NCBI GenBank assembly: GCA_021202075.1
Contig: JAJQDT010000003.1
Location: 1-59,735 of the forward strand
Direction of reading: 5' to 3'
DNA length: 59,735 bases
Source of the DNA: Lachnospiraceae bacterium
Lineage (GTDB): Bacteria > Bacillota > Clostridia > Lachnospirales > Lachnospiraceae
Shown here: positions 1 through 6,474 of the stretch, in pieces
How the letters are laid out: each line of letters begins with the position of its first letter
Numbering within the stretch: position 1 is the stretch's first letter
Notes under the pieces: generated by a model
The model's input: only the letters and a program-made list of their open reading frames with translations
What the model was told of the DNA's origin: nothing
The model's database searches: none
Position numbers and translations under genes: made by a program

Positions 1-38
1 CGGATGCCTGGTACGAAAGTACCGCATTCGCGGTACCA

Positions 39-320
39 TTACTGCGGAATATTCATTGATAACAATTTTCGGTAATCTGATAACAGCTGGAACTCCTCCT
101 GCGTTAGGCAGACACTTTTCACAGACGGCTCCTGCATAATATCTTCTACCGGTACATGAAATTCATTGGCTATTTTCAGCGCCATATCTGCAGATACCCC
201 GGTCACGCTCCGCTCGATGTTCGAGATCACCTGCGTGGAGCAGCCAACCCGATCGGCGAGATCGGACTGGCGGTATCCATGGTTTAGGCGCAGTTCCCTG
301 ATACGTGTTCCAGCTACCAT
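39..320 (-). CDS. XRE-family helix-turn-helix regulator
   Basis: A 93-residue protein made almost entirely of one XRE/Cro-type helix-turn-helix domain (about residues 5-62), with the usual pattern IRELRLNHGYRQSDLADRVG followed by a recognition helix around CSTQVISNIE. The ATG is preceded by AAGGAG at good spacing. It is the left-most gene of a minus-strand lysogeny block, 14 nt downstream of the DUF4041 gene, so it is probably co-transcribed with it. A role in lysogeny control or as an antitoxin-like regulator is inference; no partner toxin is visible in the 38 bases to its left. Confidence 0.8.
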   Translation of the reverse strand: MVAGTRIRELRLNHGYRQSDLADRVGCSTQVISNIERSVTGVSADMALKIANEFHVPVEDIMQEPSVKSVCLTQEEFQLLSDYRKLLSMNIPQ

Positions 321-334
321 GTGATACTCCTTAA

Positions 335-1678
335 TTAATTTGCACCTTGGCGCATTTTTTGACTGATTCTGAATTGCTCAGCGTCTGGGATGTCGATAAA
401 TTCTACAGTTTTATCATAATTTTCCCGTATTACCTGTTTTATTTCATCGAGGGTTACATTGAAAAATTCCCGCCTTGTATTCACCATATTTAACTTGCGA
501 TCTGCAAACGCCCTATGTAAAGCCGCTTCCAAAGCTGGGGCATCATCAGAGAAAATCATGGCATGTACATCAAAGTTGAAGGGAACAGAAGCATCTCCAA
601 GTTCATCAACTCTTTCCTGTGGATCTAAACGTCTTGTCATGCCAATTTTATATACATCCTGACCAAATGCTCCAATATTGGATATGATGTAGACATACCC
701 AGCTTTCATATTGGCTTGTCTGTAATCAATATTTGACAAAGACTGGCCAATTTCGGATAAATGCTCTTCCAGTTGCTCCTTCTTTGCAATAAGATCAGCG
801 TCATCAGGATGTAAGACCAATTGTGCATTCAGCTTTTCAAAAGCAGTTTGATAGTGGGTTTGCTCTTTTTCAATCTTTTTGCGTTCCGCCTCAAGCTCTT
901 TTTGAATTTTAGCTTGTTCCCTTTGCTCAGCACGCGCAGCTTTTAAATCTTCCTTCTCTTGCTGCTTTTTCTGTTGGTACTCAAAAGCTAATCGTAATTC
1001 TTTTTGCTTTAGGCGTAAGTATTGTGCAGAAATAGATATATGCATAATAGTACCTAATTTTGAAATAGCGTCGGCCGCCTTGTTGATTTTGTTAAGGGAA
1101 GCATCATAATTTGAATATTTGACATTTGATATGATGTCATCACATTCTACATTGAAGGCACGCAGTAATAATTTTTGCGTATCGGAGACCATTTTCCTTC
1201 CATCTGTTTTGCTCCCATTAACAGTCCAGTTTTGATTGCCAGAAACAGCGGTTTTATTTTTAATTTGCAGTTTCTGAGCAGCTCTAATTTTCGTTAGTTC
1301 ATCTTTATATTCTAGTGCTGTAGAAAAAACATAATGGGGCGTATAAAGCCCAAAACTTTGGACAAGTATCTCGTCATCCATCCATATAATCTGTTTTTGC
1401 TTTTCAGAAATTTCTGAAGACAACTGAACTAATTTTTGCTGTTCAACCTCTCTTTTCTTAACTGCAGATGCGATCTGGCTTTCTACACTATCTAATGCTT
1501 TTAAAGCGTCCTGGCCAACACGGCCTATGAGTCGATCTTTTTCAGCAATCTCACCATTTAATGAAATATTTTCTTTTCGCAATTCTGCAACAGTAGTATT
1601 CAAACAGTTAATCTCTGCTTGCAATCTGGCAATAGTTTCTTGATATTCTTTTTCTTTAAAGATTCCGGTTAACCCCAT
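335..1678 (-). CDS. DUF4041 / T5orf172 (GIY-YIG superfamily) protein
   Basis: A 447-residue protein. Residues about 10-110 and 215-310 are long, charged coiled coils. The middle (about 115-210) resembles the DUF4041 module. The C-terminal ~110 residues start at GYVYIISNIGAFGQDVYKIG and are a T5orf172-type domain of the GIY-YIG superfamily: the GYVYI and YKIG strands, the R-L-DPQERVDEL segment, and H-x3-F / EFF near the end. Such proteins are common in prophage lysogeny modules; nuclease activity is assumed from the fold and not shown. A GGAG site precedes the ATG. It lies between the repressor and the XRE gene on the same strand. Confidence 0.8.
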   Translation of the reverse strand: MGLTGIFKEKEYQETIARLQAEINCLNTTVAELRKENISLNGEIAEKDRLIGRVGQDALKALDSVESQIASAVKKREVEQQKLVQLSSEISEKQKQIIWMDDEILVQSFGLYTPHYVFSTALEYKDELTKIRAAQKLQIKNKTAVSGNQNWTVNGSKTDGRKMVSDTQKLLLRAFNVECDDIISNVKYSNYDASLNKINKAADAISKLGTIMHISISAQYLRLKQKELRLAFEYQQKKQQEKEDLKAARAEQREQAKIQKELEAERKKIEKEQTHYQTAFEKLNAQLVLHPDDADLIAKKEQLEEHLSEIGQSLSNIDYRQANMKAGYVYIISNIGAFGQDVYKIGMTRRLDPQERVDELGDASVPFNFDVHAMIFSDDAPALEAALHRAFADRKLNMVNTRREFFNVTLDEIKQVIRENYDKTVEFIDIPDAEQFRISQKMRQGAN

Positions 1679-1741
1679 TTTTGCGTCTCCTTCTTTTTAT
1701 GCGTTTCCCCCATATCATGCTTCGGTACCACTCGAAGCTTA

Positions 1742-2125
1742 CTATTTTGCCTGCAAAAGATTCCCTGCTGCAACAGGATCTTCTGCGTTATCGTGTAACG
1801 ATTCTATTTTTTCTTCCATCCGACCCATGAGCTTATATTGCTCCTTCTGGGGCAGTTGACGAAATAGCGCAAGCATTTCCTCCTCATCAGAAGAAAGCCC
1901 CTCATACCGGAGTGATTGGGCATCCGAGTCTTTTCCAGTGAGAAGATATTCATAAGAAACATCTAAAAACTCACATATTCGAGCTATGTACTTTGCAGGA
2001 GGATCAGTATTTCTTTTCTTCCAAGTAGAAATTTGGCCCGTGCCCACTTCGAGAATAGACGCCAAATCAACTGACCTTAGCTTTTTCTCTTCCAAAATCA
2101 GGAACATTCGTTCAACTATAGACAT
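1742..2125 (-). CDS. CI-like phage repressor (HTH, no peptidase domain)
   Basis: A 127-residue protein with an N-terminal XRE helix-turn-helix (about residues 5-62; VDLASILEVGTGQISTWKKR is the DNA-binding helix region) and an acidic C-terminal helical tail, without the S24 autoproteolysis domain. I chose the inner ATG because the four extra upstream codons themselves contain the Shine-Dalgarno (ATGGAGTTTTTT then ATG). It faces rightward early genes across a divergent operator region, the standard position of the lysogeny repressor. Lacking a peptidase domain, it may be inactivated by a partner (ImmA-like) rather than by RecA, but no such partner is seen here. Confidence 0.8.
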   Translation of the reverse strand: MSIVERMFLILEEKKLRSVDLASILEVGTGQISTWKKRNTDPPAKYIARICEFLDVSYEYLLTGKDSDAQSLRYEGLSSDEEEMLALFRQLPQKEQYKLMGRMEEKIESLHDNAEDPVAAGNLLQAK

Positions 2126-2141
2126 AAAAAACTCCATAAAC

Positions 2142-2153
2142 TAACAAATGTTA
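2142..2153. promoter_or_regulatory. Candidate operator 1 (TAACAAATGTTA)
   Basis: Near-palindromic TAAC....GTTA site immediately upstream of the repressor start. It shares half-sites with the three other sites at 2173, 2198 and 2653. Probably a binding site for the 1742-2125 repressor (inference). Confidence 0.55.
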
Positions 2154-2163
2154 AATTTTATGC

Positions 2164-2192
2164 TTGACAAGCTAACATTTGCGAGTTAATAT
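2164..2192 (+). promoter_or_regulatory. Early lytic promoter (TTGACA-17-TAATAT)
   Basis: A -35 TTGACA at 2164-2169 and a -10 TAATAT at 2187-2192 with an ideal 17-nt spacer, pointing right towards the early genes. An operator-like site lies in the spacer and another directly downstream. This is the expected PR-type promoter of a temperate phage. Confidence 0.8.
2173..2188. promoter_or_regulatory. Candidate operator 2 (TAAC-N8-GTTA)
   Basis: TAACATTTGCGAGTTA, with TAAC and GTTA half-sites 8 nt apart. It fills the spacer between the -35 and -10 of the forward early promoter, so a protein bound here would block that promoter. Confidence 0.5.
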
Positions 2193-2197
2193 ATTTG

Positions 2198-2212
2198 CAT
2201 AACAAGTTAAAC
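2198..2212. promoter_or_regulatory. Candidate operator 3 (CATAACAAGTTAAAC)
   Basis: A 15-nt sequence containing the palindrome-like core TAACAAGTTA, just downstream of the -10 of the forward early promoter. The identical 15-mer occurs again at 2653-2667, which is strong evidence for a specific recognition site. Confidence 0.6.
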
Positions 2213-2269
2213 CAACAGTTACAAGCAGCGGCGGCAACCGCTGTGCACCTCACAGAAAGGAGGCTACGG

Positions 2270-2449
2270 ATGTCATTTGAGAACAGGGAAGCCATGCATC
2301 TTTTATCTTTGCGTATATCCAGAATCCGCAAGACCGAAAAGGAACTGCCGGCATCCCACCCCAAATACAAAGAACTTAAAGCGGGTCTTTCGAACACTCG
2401 ATCTCGGTTAGAAGAGCAGTATTGTTCTCTTCAATCATCGCGGCCATAG
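2270..2449 (+). CDS. Small charged protein, first gene of the rightward transcript
   Basis: A 59-residue protein starting at an ATG preceded by GAAAGGAGG. It is rich in Arg, Lys, Glu and Leu and is probably one long helix (RISRIRKTEKEL then LSNTRSRLEEQ). It is the first gene after the operator-controlled promoter, where Cro-like or antirepressor proteins often lie, but no helix-turn-helix is evident. Its last 74 nt overlap the convergent minus-strand gene 2376-2606. I do not recognise the family. Confidence 0.5.
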   Translation: MSFENREAMHLLSLRISRIRKTEKELPASHPKYKELKAGLSNTRSRLEEQYCSLQSSRP

Positions 2450-2606
2450 CAGCTATGAGTGCTTCTGCGGATGCTTCATTCCATTCAGCAGAGCCATATT
2501 TTCCATCGGGAGCCATTTCTTTAAGGATTTTTCGATGTTCCTTGTAGTAAGCGGCTTTTCCAATGGCAATCAGCTGTTCACGCCTGGAGTTGGAATTATC
2601 TGGCAA
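2376..2606 (-). CDS. Small hypothetical protein, antisense to the early transcript
   Basis: A 76-residue ORF starting at TTG, placed 8 nt after a strong AAAGGAGG; an in-frame GTG at 2613-2615 is too close to that site to be the likely start. The product has a basic N-terminal half (REQLIAIGKAAYYKEHRKIL) and an Ala/Glu-rich helical C-terminal half. A minus-strand promoter at 2638-2665 fits it. It runs convergently into the gene at 2270-2449. Function unknown. Confidence 0.5.
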   Translation of the reverse strand: MPDNSNSRREQLIAIGKAAYYKEHRKILKEMAPDGKYGSAEWNEASAEALIAAMAAMIEENNTALLTEIECSKDPL

Positions 2607-2637
2607 GGTATTCACCTCCTTTGGAACGGTTCTTGGT

Positions 2638-2665
2638 ATTTTAACACATTATCATAACAAGTTAA
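2638..2665 (-). promoter_or_regulatory. Candidate minus-strand promoter for 2376-2606
   Basis: On the minus strand TTAACT (2665-2660) and TAAAAT (2643-2638) are separated by 16 nt, followed by a good ribosome binding site and the TTG start at 2606. The -35 lies inside the repeated operator 15-mer, so the same repressor could control it (inference). Confidence 0.4.
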
Positions 2666-2667
2666 AC
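2653..2667. promoter_or_regulatory. Candidate operator 4, exact copy of the site at 2198
   Basis: CATAACAAGTTAAAC, identical over 15 nt to 2198-2212. It lies upstream of the 2702 regulator gene and overlaps the -35 of the minus-strand promoter. It suggests a second repressor-controlled point about 450 nt from the main operators. Confidence 0.6.
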
Positions 2668-2701
2668 AGAAAAATAACAAAATTTGAAAGGAGGCGACAA
2701 A

Positions 2702-2941
2702 ATGCCAGCTCGTAAAAATCCATTGTCTGCGTGGGGGTTGCAGTGTACGACCCAGAAATATGTCCTCGGCATGACACTTGACGACATCAGCAGGGAGACA
2801 AATCTTTCCCGCATTTATATCTCCAAGGCAATCAATGGTGGCGATGTTTCGGACGATGCTGTGGAGGCTATCAGTAAGGTGTTGAAGGTAGACCCAAAGC
2901 TGTCAAGACTTCGTCCGCGTCCGGAAAGGACTGCCGGTTGA
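2702..2941 (+). CDS. Small helix-turn-helix regulator
   Basis: A 79-residue protein starting at the ATG after GAAAGGAGGCGACAAA. Residues about 18-65 form an XRE-like helix-turn-helix (LGMTLDDISRETNLSRIYIS, then KAINGG), with a basic C-terminus rich in Arg and Pro. Its position directly after an operator copy and before a second HTH gene fits a Cro-like or early regulator. It could instead be a CI-independent repressor of the early operon. Confidence 0.65.
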   Translation: MPARKNPLSAWGLQCTTQKYVLGMTLDDISRETNLSRIYISKAINGGDVSDDAVEAISKVLKVDPKLSRLRPRPERTAG

Positions 2942-2973
2942 TTCAATTATACTGTTAGTAGGAGGGGATATAA

Positions 2974-3450
2974 ATGTCAAAATATGCTACCAAAGCCAGT
3001 GACAATATGTTTTGCAAGGCACGTTATGAAGCGGCAAAATTCAACGACAGGCTGAGCAGCAGGGAGGGAGCAGCAGAGGAAATGGCCCTTGACCGCTCCA
3101 GAGTCGCCCGGATCGAGCTCGGCAGCATCGTTCCGTATCCAGAGGAAGTGCTTCTGATGGCGGATTGTTATCACGCGCCAGAGCTGCGGCCGGCTTACTG
3201 CCGCGAGATGTGTCCCCTGGGGAAGGATACGCCCAAGGTTGACAATCTGGATCTGGACCGTATCACAGTCAGGGCGCAGGCGTCTTTCCGTCGGATTACG
3301 GAAGCAAAGGAACTGCTTCTCGATATCACCGAGGACGGCGTGATCACGGATGACGAGAGAGGTGATCTGGATTCAATCCTGAAAACACTGGATGAAGTGA
3401 ATGAGATTACACAGAGCCTGAAAATCTGGGTGGAGAAGAACATGAAATAA
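2974..3450 (+). CDS. XRE-like phage regulator with C-terminal helical domain
   Basis: A 158-residue protein. Residues about 15-75 look like a helix-turn-helix (DRLSSREGAAEEMALDRSRV then ARIELG and PYPEEVLLMADCY), followed by a small Cys-containing segment (PAYCREMCPLG) and a long helical C-terminus. This arrangement is common in Firmicute prophages directly downstream of cro-like genes. The start has GGAGGGG upstream. DNA binding is likely; its target is unknown. Confidence 0.7.
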   Translation: MSKYATKASDNMFCKARYEAAKFNDRLSSREGAAEEMALDRSRVARIELGSIVPYPEEVLLMADCYHAPELRPAYCREMCPLGKDTPKVDNLDLDRITVRAQASFRRITEAKELLLDITEDGVITDDERGDLDSILKTLDEVNEITQSLKIWVEKNMK

Positions 3451-3460
3451 GGAGATACAA

Positions 3461-3655
3461 ATGAAAGATAAAGAAAAAGTGAAAATATTAGAAAAGGCTC
3501 TGGAGGATATCCTTGAGACGACAAAATTAGATGGGGAAGGACGCCGTGCTTTTTCTGAAAAATATAAAGTGAGTGGGACTCTTTTTTACCCATGTGCAGT
3601 AGGACACATACAGTCCATTGCAGAGTTTGCCTTAAGCGATGTGAAGGGGGAATGA
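3461..3655 (+). CDS. Small hypothetical early protein
   Basis: A 64-residue protein with GGAG 7 nt upstream. It has a Lys/Glu-rich helical N-terminus and ends in HIQSIAEFALSD. No motif recognised. It sits between two DNA-binding proteins in the early operon with only short gaps. Confidence 0.6.
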   Translation: MKDKEKVKILEKALEDILETTKLDGEGRRAFSEKYKVSGTLFYPCAVGHIQSIAEFALSDVKGE

Positions 3656-3659
3656 CGAA

Positions 3660-3887
3660 ATGGCGGAAGGTGTGATTAAAGAGCTCGGCCCCAAGAGTCG
3701 AAGCTATTACACCTACAAGGATGTGATGGAGCTGGTCGGTGTTGAAAAAAGCCAAGCGTATAACATGATCCGCCAGGTGAACACCGACATGAGGAGCAGG
3801 GGAAAGATGGGGAAAGGATGGCCAAACGGCAAGGTTCCGAAATGGCTGTTCCGAAAATACTACATGCTGGATGAAACGGAAATTTGA
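3660..3887 (+). CDS. Excisionase-like / MerR-type winged-helix DNA-binding protein
   Basis: A 75-residue protein with the pattern TYKDVMELVGVEKSQAYNMI followed by RQVNTDM and a C-terminal PKWLFRKYYM. This is the small winged-helix layout of Tn916/ICEBs1-type Xis and related phage proteins (helix, turn, recognition helix, then wing). Its position among early genes supports a role as excisionase or early regulator. No integrase is inside the window to confirm the pairing. Confidence 0.6.
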   Translation: MAEGVIKELGPKSRSYYTYKDVMELVGVEKSQAYNMIRQVNTDMRSRGKMGKGWPNGKVPKWLFRKYYMLDETEI

Positions 3888-3900
3888 GAGAGGTGAGGAT

Positions 3901-4026
3901 GTGAAGATCTTAGTAGCTGTAATTTTGAGCTTCTTGGTATTTGGAAGGAAACACGGACTGGTGGAATGGTTGATCGCAGCTTTACTGCTGTACGGAGTCA
4001 TTGATCTGTTTTTGGCCGTGATTTGA
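3901..4026 (+). CDS. Small two-helix membrane protein
   Basis: A 41-residue ORF beginning at GTG after GAGGTGAGGAT. The sequence is mostly hydrophobic in two stretches (KILVAVILSFLVF and LIAALLLYGVIDLFLAVI) joined by a short charged loop, so it probably spans the membrane twice. It fills the gap between the excisionase-like gene and the sigma-factor gene. Function unknown. Confidence 0.55.
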   Translation: MKILVAVILSFLVFGRKHGLVEWLIAALLLYGVIDLFLAVI

Positions 4027-4041
4027 AAGGACGGAGGAACC

Positions 4042-4605
4042 ATGAGGAAACTGAATGAGGAAAGGCGGATGCTCGCAGAAAGAAATATCGGATTGGCTCA
4101 TAAGATCGCATGTGGTTATCGGAACTGCGCAATGGATATGGAAGAAATTGATGCCGCTGCGCTCTTCGGTCTGGTAAAAGCAGCTTCCGTGTACGACGCT
4201 TCGACCGGCTTCAAGTTTGCGACAGTTGCAGCCGTCATTATCAGAAATGAAATATTAATGGAATTGCGGAAGGCCAGAAAGCACAGCACCTGCATATCTA
4301 TGAATGAAGAACAGGGAGATACCACTTGCACATTGGCTGATTTGCTTCAATATGACGAACCGGGATTTACAAGAGCGGAAGAATACAATCTGATTCCATC
4401 ACTTGTGGATGCAGCCGGGTTAAGCCCAAATGAACGTCAGGCGGTGCTGCTGATCATCTGCATGGGCGGGAGACAGGCGGATGCTGGCAGACAGATGGGA
4501 GTGTCCCAATCTTATGTGGGCAGATGTGCAAGGCAAGGGATTAAGAAGATCAGGAACATTTATTTCGGGAAAATAGAGAGGGGTGATACCGATGGCGTTT
4601 TATAG
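4042..4605 (+). CDS. Phage-encoded RNA polymerase sigma-70-family factor
   Basis: A 187-residue protein with a sigma region-2 pattern at about residues 10-80 (IGLAHKIACGYR, then AALFGLVKAASVYDASTGFK and RNEILMELRK) and a region-4-like helix-turn-helix at about 130-180 (LSPNERQAVLLI, then ADAGRQMGVSQSYVGRCARQ). The size and two-part layout match phage or sporulation-type minimal sigma factors. It may redirect host polymerase to phage promoters. GGAGG precedes the ATG, and the 3' end overlaps the next gene by 14 nt. Confidence 0.85.
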   Translation: MRKLNEERRMLAERNIGLAHKIACGYRNCAMDMEEIDAAALFGLVKAASVYDASTGFKFATVAAVIIRNEILMELRKARKHSTCISMNEEQGDTTCTLADLLQYDEPGFTRAEEYNLIPSLVDAAGLSPNERQAVLLIICMGGRQADAGRQMGVSQSYVGRCARQGIKKIRNIYFGKIERGDTDGVL

Positions 4606-4762
4606 AATTTGTCCTCATTGCGGGGCACACTTAGACCCTGGCGAGACCTGCGATTGTTATTTGGAGCATGAGCAAGCGGAGGCGGAGAAACGTAAGCAAG
4701 AAACCGAACAGGCAAAATTATTTATGATGGAGAAGAACGGCCAACTCAGGATGGCAGTATGA
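4592..4762 (+). CDS. Small zinc-ribbon protein
   Basis: A 56-residue ORF whose start lies inside the end of the sigma-factor gene, with GGGGTGA upstream. The N-terminus has CPHCGAH...CDC, a likely three- or four-ligand zinc knuckle, followed by a charged helix rich in Glu, Lys and Gln. The translational overlap with the sigma gene suggests the two proteins are made together. Function unknown. Confidence 0.55.
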   Translation: MAFYRICPHCGAHLDPGETCDCYLEHEQAEAEKRKQETEQAKLFMMEKNGQLRMAV

Positions 4763-4775
4763 GAGGAGGATCAAG

Positions 4776-5153
4776 ATGAATAATGCGTGCGAAGTGTACG
4801 AGCTGCGGGAAGACATGGAATATCAGCCTGTATGCGAAGATTCCAAAGTCAGGGTATGTGTGTCCCTGGTGCGAAGTGACGCGGAGCGGGAACTTAGGGC
4901 TATGGAGGTACGGCGTCGTAATCAGGAAAAAAGGTTACTCCGATCGGCGATAATCGCAGCTGGTGAAGTCGTTAAGATGGCAGTGGCTGTTGGGGCAGGA
5001 TATGGACTTTATTCCTGTCTTGCGGCCAGACTGCTCGCCTCAAGAGGATATCCGGCGATCGGAAGCGAATTGATTTTCGCAGGTCTTTTTGGAGCAGGCG
5101 TATGGTTCCTGCTGGACAAGATTTTGGGAGGTGATCATCTGTTAGAAAAGTAA
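4776..5153 (+). CDS. Membrane protein with two C-terminal transmembrane helices
   Basis: A 125-residue protein. The first ~60 residues are soluble and charged; residues about 62-80 (AAGEVVKMAVAVGAGYGLYS) and 98-115 (LIFAGLFGAGVWFLLDKI) are likely membrane helices. GAGGAGG precedes the ATG. It is the last gene before the structured gap and the recombination module. Family unknown; superinfection exclusion is a possible but untested role. Confidence 0.6.
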   Translation: MNNACEVYELREDMEYQPVCEDSKVRVCVSLVRSDAERELRAMEVRRRNQEKRLLRSAIIAAGEVVKMAVAVGAGYGLYSCLAARLLASRGYPAIGSELIFAGLFGAGVWFLLDKILGGDHLLEK

Positions 5154-5155
5154 AT

Positions 5156-5217
5156 GCTTCGGCAGTAAATTATGCCAGCGTTGACGGGCGCTGATAACAC
5201 ATAAAATACGCCGAAGC
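5156..5217. ncRNA. Structured intergenic element (nested inverted repeats)
   Basis: The 172-nt gap 5154-5325 has no convincing gene. It holds an outer inverted repeat GCTTCGGC (5156-5163) / GCCGAAGC (5210-5217) and an inner hairpin CAGCG (5176-5180) / CGCTG (5189-5193) with an 8-nt loop. There is no T-run after it, so it is not a simple terminator. It may be a leader, an RNA processing site or a small RNA ahead of the recombination genes. The rest of the gap holds only the ribosome binding site GGAGG for the gene at 5326. Confidence 0.35.
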
Positions 5218-5325
5218 GATGTCAGAACTTTTAAGCCACTGTGCCTTTGCAGAAGAACAGCCCGGCTTTGAAGTTGCTGATAGTTTAGCATAATTCCGTC
5301 AATTAATCAATGGAGGAATTTTTCT

Positions 5326-6474
5326 ATGAATGAAGTTTTTGAAACTTTACCGGCATTGCAGGAGAGATACAGGGATTACAATCTGCTTCTGCCGACAGCA
5401 ACGGATGTACAGCTGAATCCATTTTACAAATACCATGTGGAAGAGGTGCCGGTAGATACAACAACAAACTCGGGTGACATTTTTAAGGTGGGGTCATTAA
5501 AAAACACTTTACCGAATGGGAAAGAGGAATATGTGGATATGTACTCCCTTTCAAAGCCTCTGCTGAATAAGCTGGCTATGGCGGCCGGTATTCAGTTCAA
5601 CCCGAAAGAAACATATGGGGAGCGCCTCGACCGGATCACATATCGCGCGCAGGCGCAGGGAGCCTTAAAGAAGGCGGATGGCACAGCCAGGACGGAAACG
5701 GATCAGAAGGTTATCTGCCTGGAAGACGAAGAGGATAAGTACAAGATCGAGTTTGCTGATAAGGCAGTAAAGGGAATCACAGATAAGAAAGCTGCGGATG
5801 CTGCGGCCGAACTCTTTGCCGGAAAGTGGGTTGAAGTAAAAAATAAATGGGGCAGAACAGTAAATGCCTATGTTATTGACGAAAAAGACCGGGAACGCTA
5901 CATAGAACGGTCGGTCAAAGTGAACATGGCTTTACTGAAAAAGACCTGGGCGGAAAAGGCTATGACTGGCGCGAAGCTGCGTGTGATCCGCGCATTGCTC
6001 GGGCTGAAAGGCGCCTATACACTTGCGGAGCTGAAAAAAAATTTTGCGATTCCGACAGTTGTTTTCTCCCCGGATTATTCTGATCCGCAGGTTCGACAGG
6101 CGATGCTGGATAGAGGTCTGAGTTCCATGAACAACATGTTTGGCATTCCGGAGATACCGGTTAAACGGATGGATTTTGACAGCGATACCATTTGCGATGT
6201 GGAAGCGGACATGGAAAATCCTGCATTCACCAGCGAGAGCGATCTGGAGGGCGCAGATGTAACTGAAAGCGCAACGCAAGTAGCTTCTGGTTCTACGCCG
6301 CCCGATCTGGCGCCAACATCCGTGGAATCAGCGTATCCGGAGCGGAGCAGGGTCGAAGACTTCCAGTGCTCCAGATGCGGGGCGGTTATCAACGAGAAAG
6401 TCTATGAATATTCCATCAACAAATTTGGAGAACCGCTGTGCTTCAGCTGTCAGAAGAAAGGAGGACGAAGATGA
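5326..6474 (+). CDS. Putative single-strand annealing / recombination protein with C-terminal zinc finger
   Basis: A 382-residue protein. The core (about 60-260) has alternating strands and helices and a motif AEKAMTGAKLRVIRALLG resembling the conserved helix of RecT/Bet-like annealing proteins. About residues 343-375 form a Cys4 zinc ribbon (CSRCG ... CFSCQ). Its stop codon overlaps the start of the SbcD-SbcC fusion (ATGA). Phages usually pair an annealing protein with a nuclease, which supports the call. The homology itself is weak by eye, so this is mainly inference from position. A long acidic Ser/Thr-rich linker (about 285-340) separates core and zinc finger. Confidence 0.5.
   Translation: MNEVFETLPALQERYRDYNLLLPTATDVQLNPFYKYHVEEVPVDTTTNSGDIFKVGSLKNTLPNGKEEYVDMYSLSKPLLNKLAMAAGIQFNPKETYGERLDRITYRAQAQGALKKADGTARTETDQKVICLEDEEDKYKIEFADKAVKGITDKKAADAAAELFAGKWVEVKNKWGRTVNAYVIDEKDRERYIERSVKVNMALLKKTWAEKAMTGAKLRVIRALLGLKGAYTLAELKKNFAIPTVVFSPDYSDPQVRQAMLDRGLSSMNNMFGIPEIPVKRMDFDSDTICDVEADMENPAFTSESDLEGADVTESATQVASGSTPPDLAPTSVESAYPERSRVEDFQCSRCGAVINEKVYEYSINKFGEPLCFSCQKKGGRR

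Noticed and set aside
1..38. GGTAC-GAAA-GTACC hairpin at the left edge as an attachment site
   Set aside because: No integrase or second copy in the window, so an att site cannot be supported.
1719..1738. GCTTCG/CGAAGC hairpin after the repressor gene
   Set aside because: Six pairs only and no T-run on the minus strand; too weak to call a terminator.
3195..4043. 282-codon minus-strand frame
   Set aside because: It lies opposite five well-formed plus-strand genes with ribosome binding sites and has no binding site of its own.
5219..5293. 24-codon ORF that could be a leader peptide
   Set aside because: No ribosome binding site before its ATG and no run of regulatory codons.
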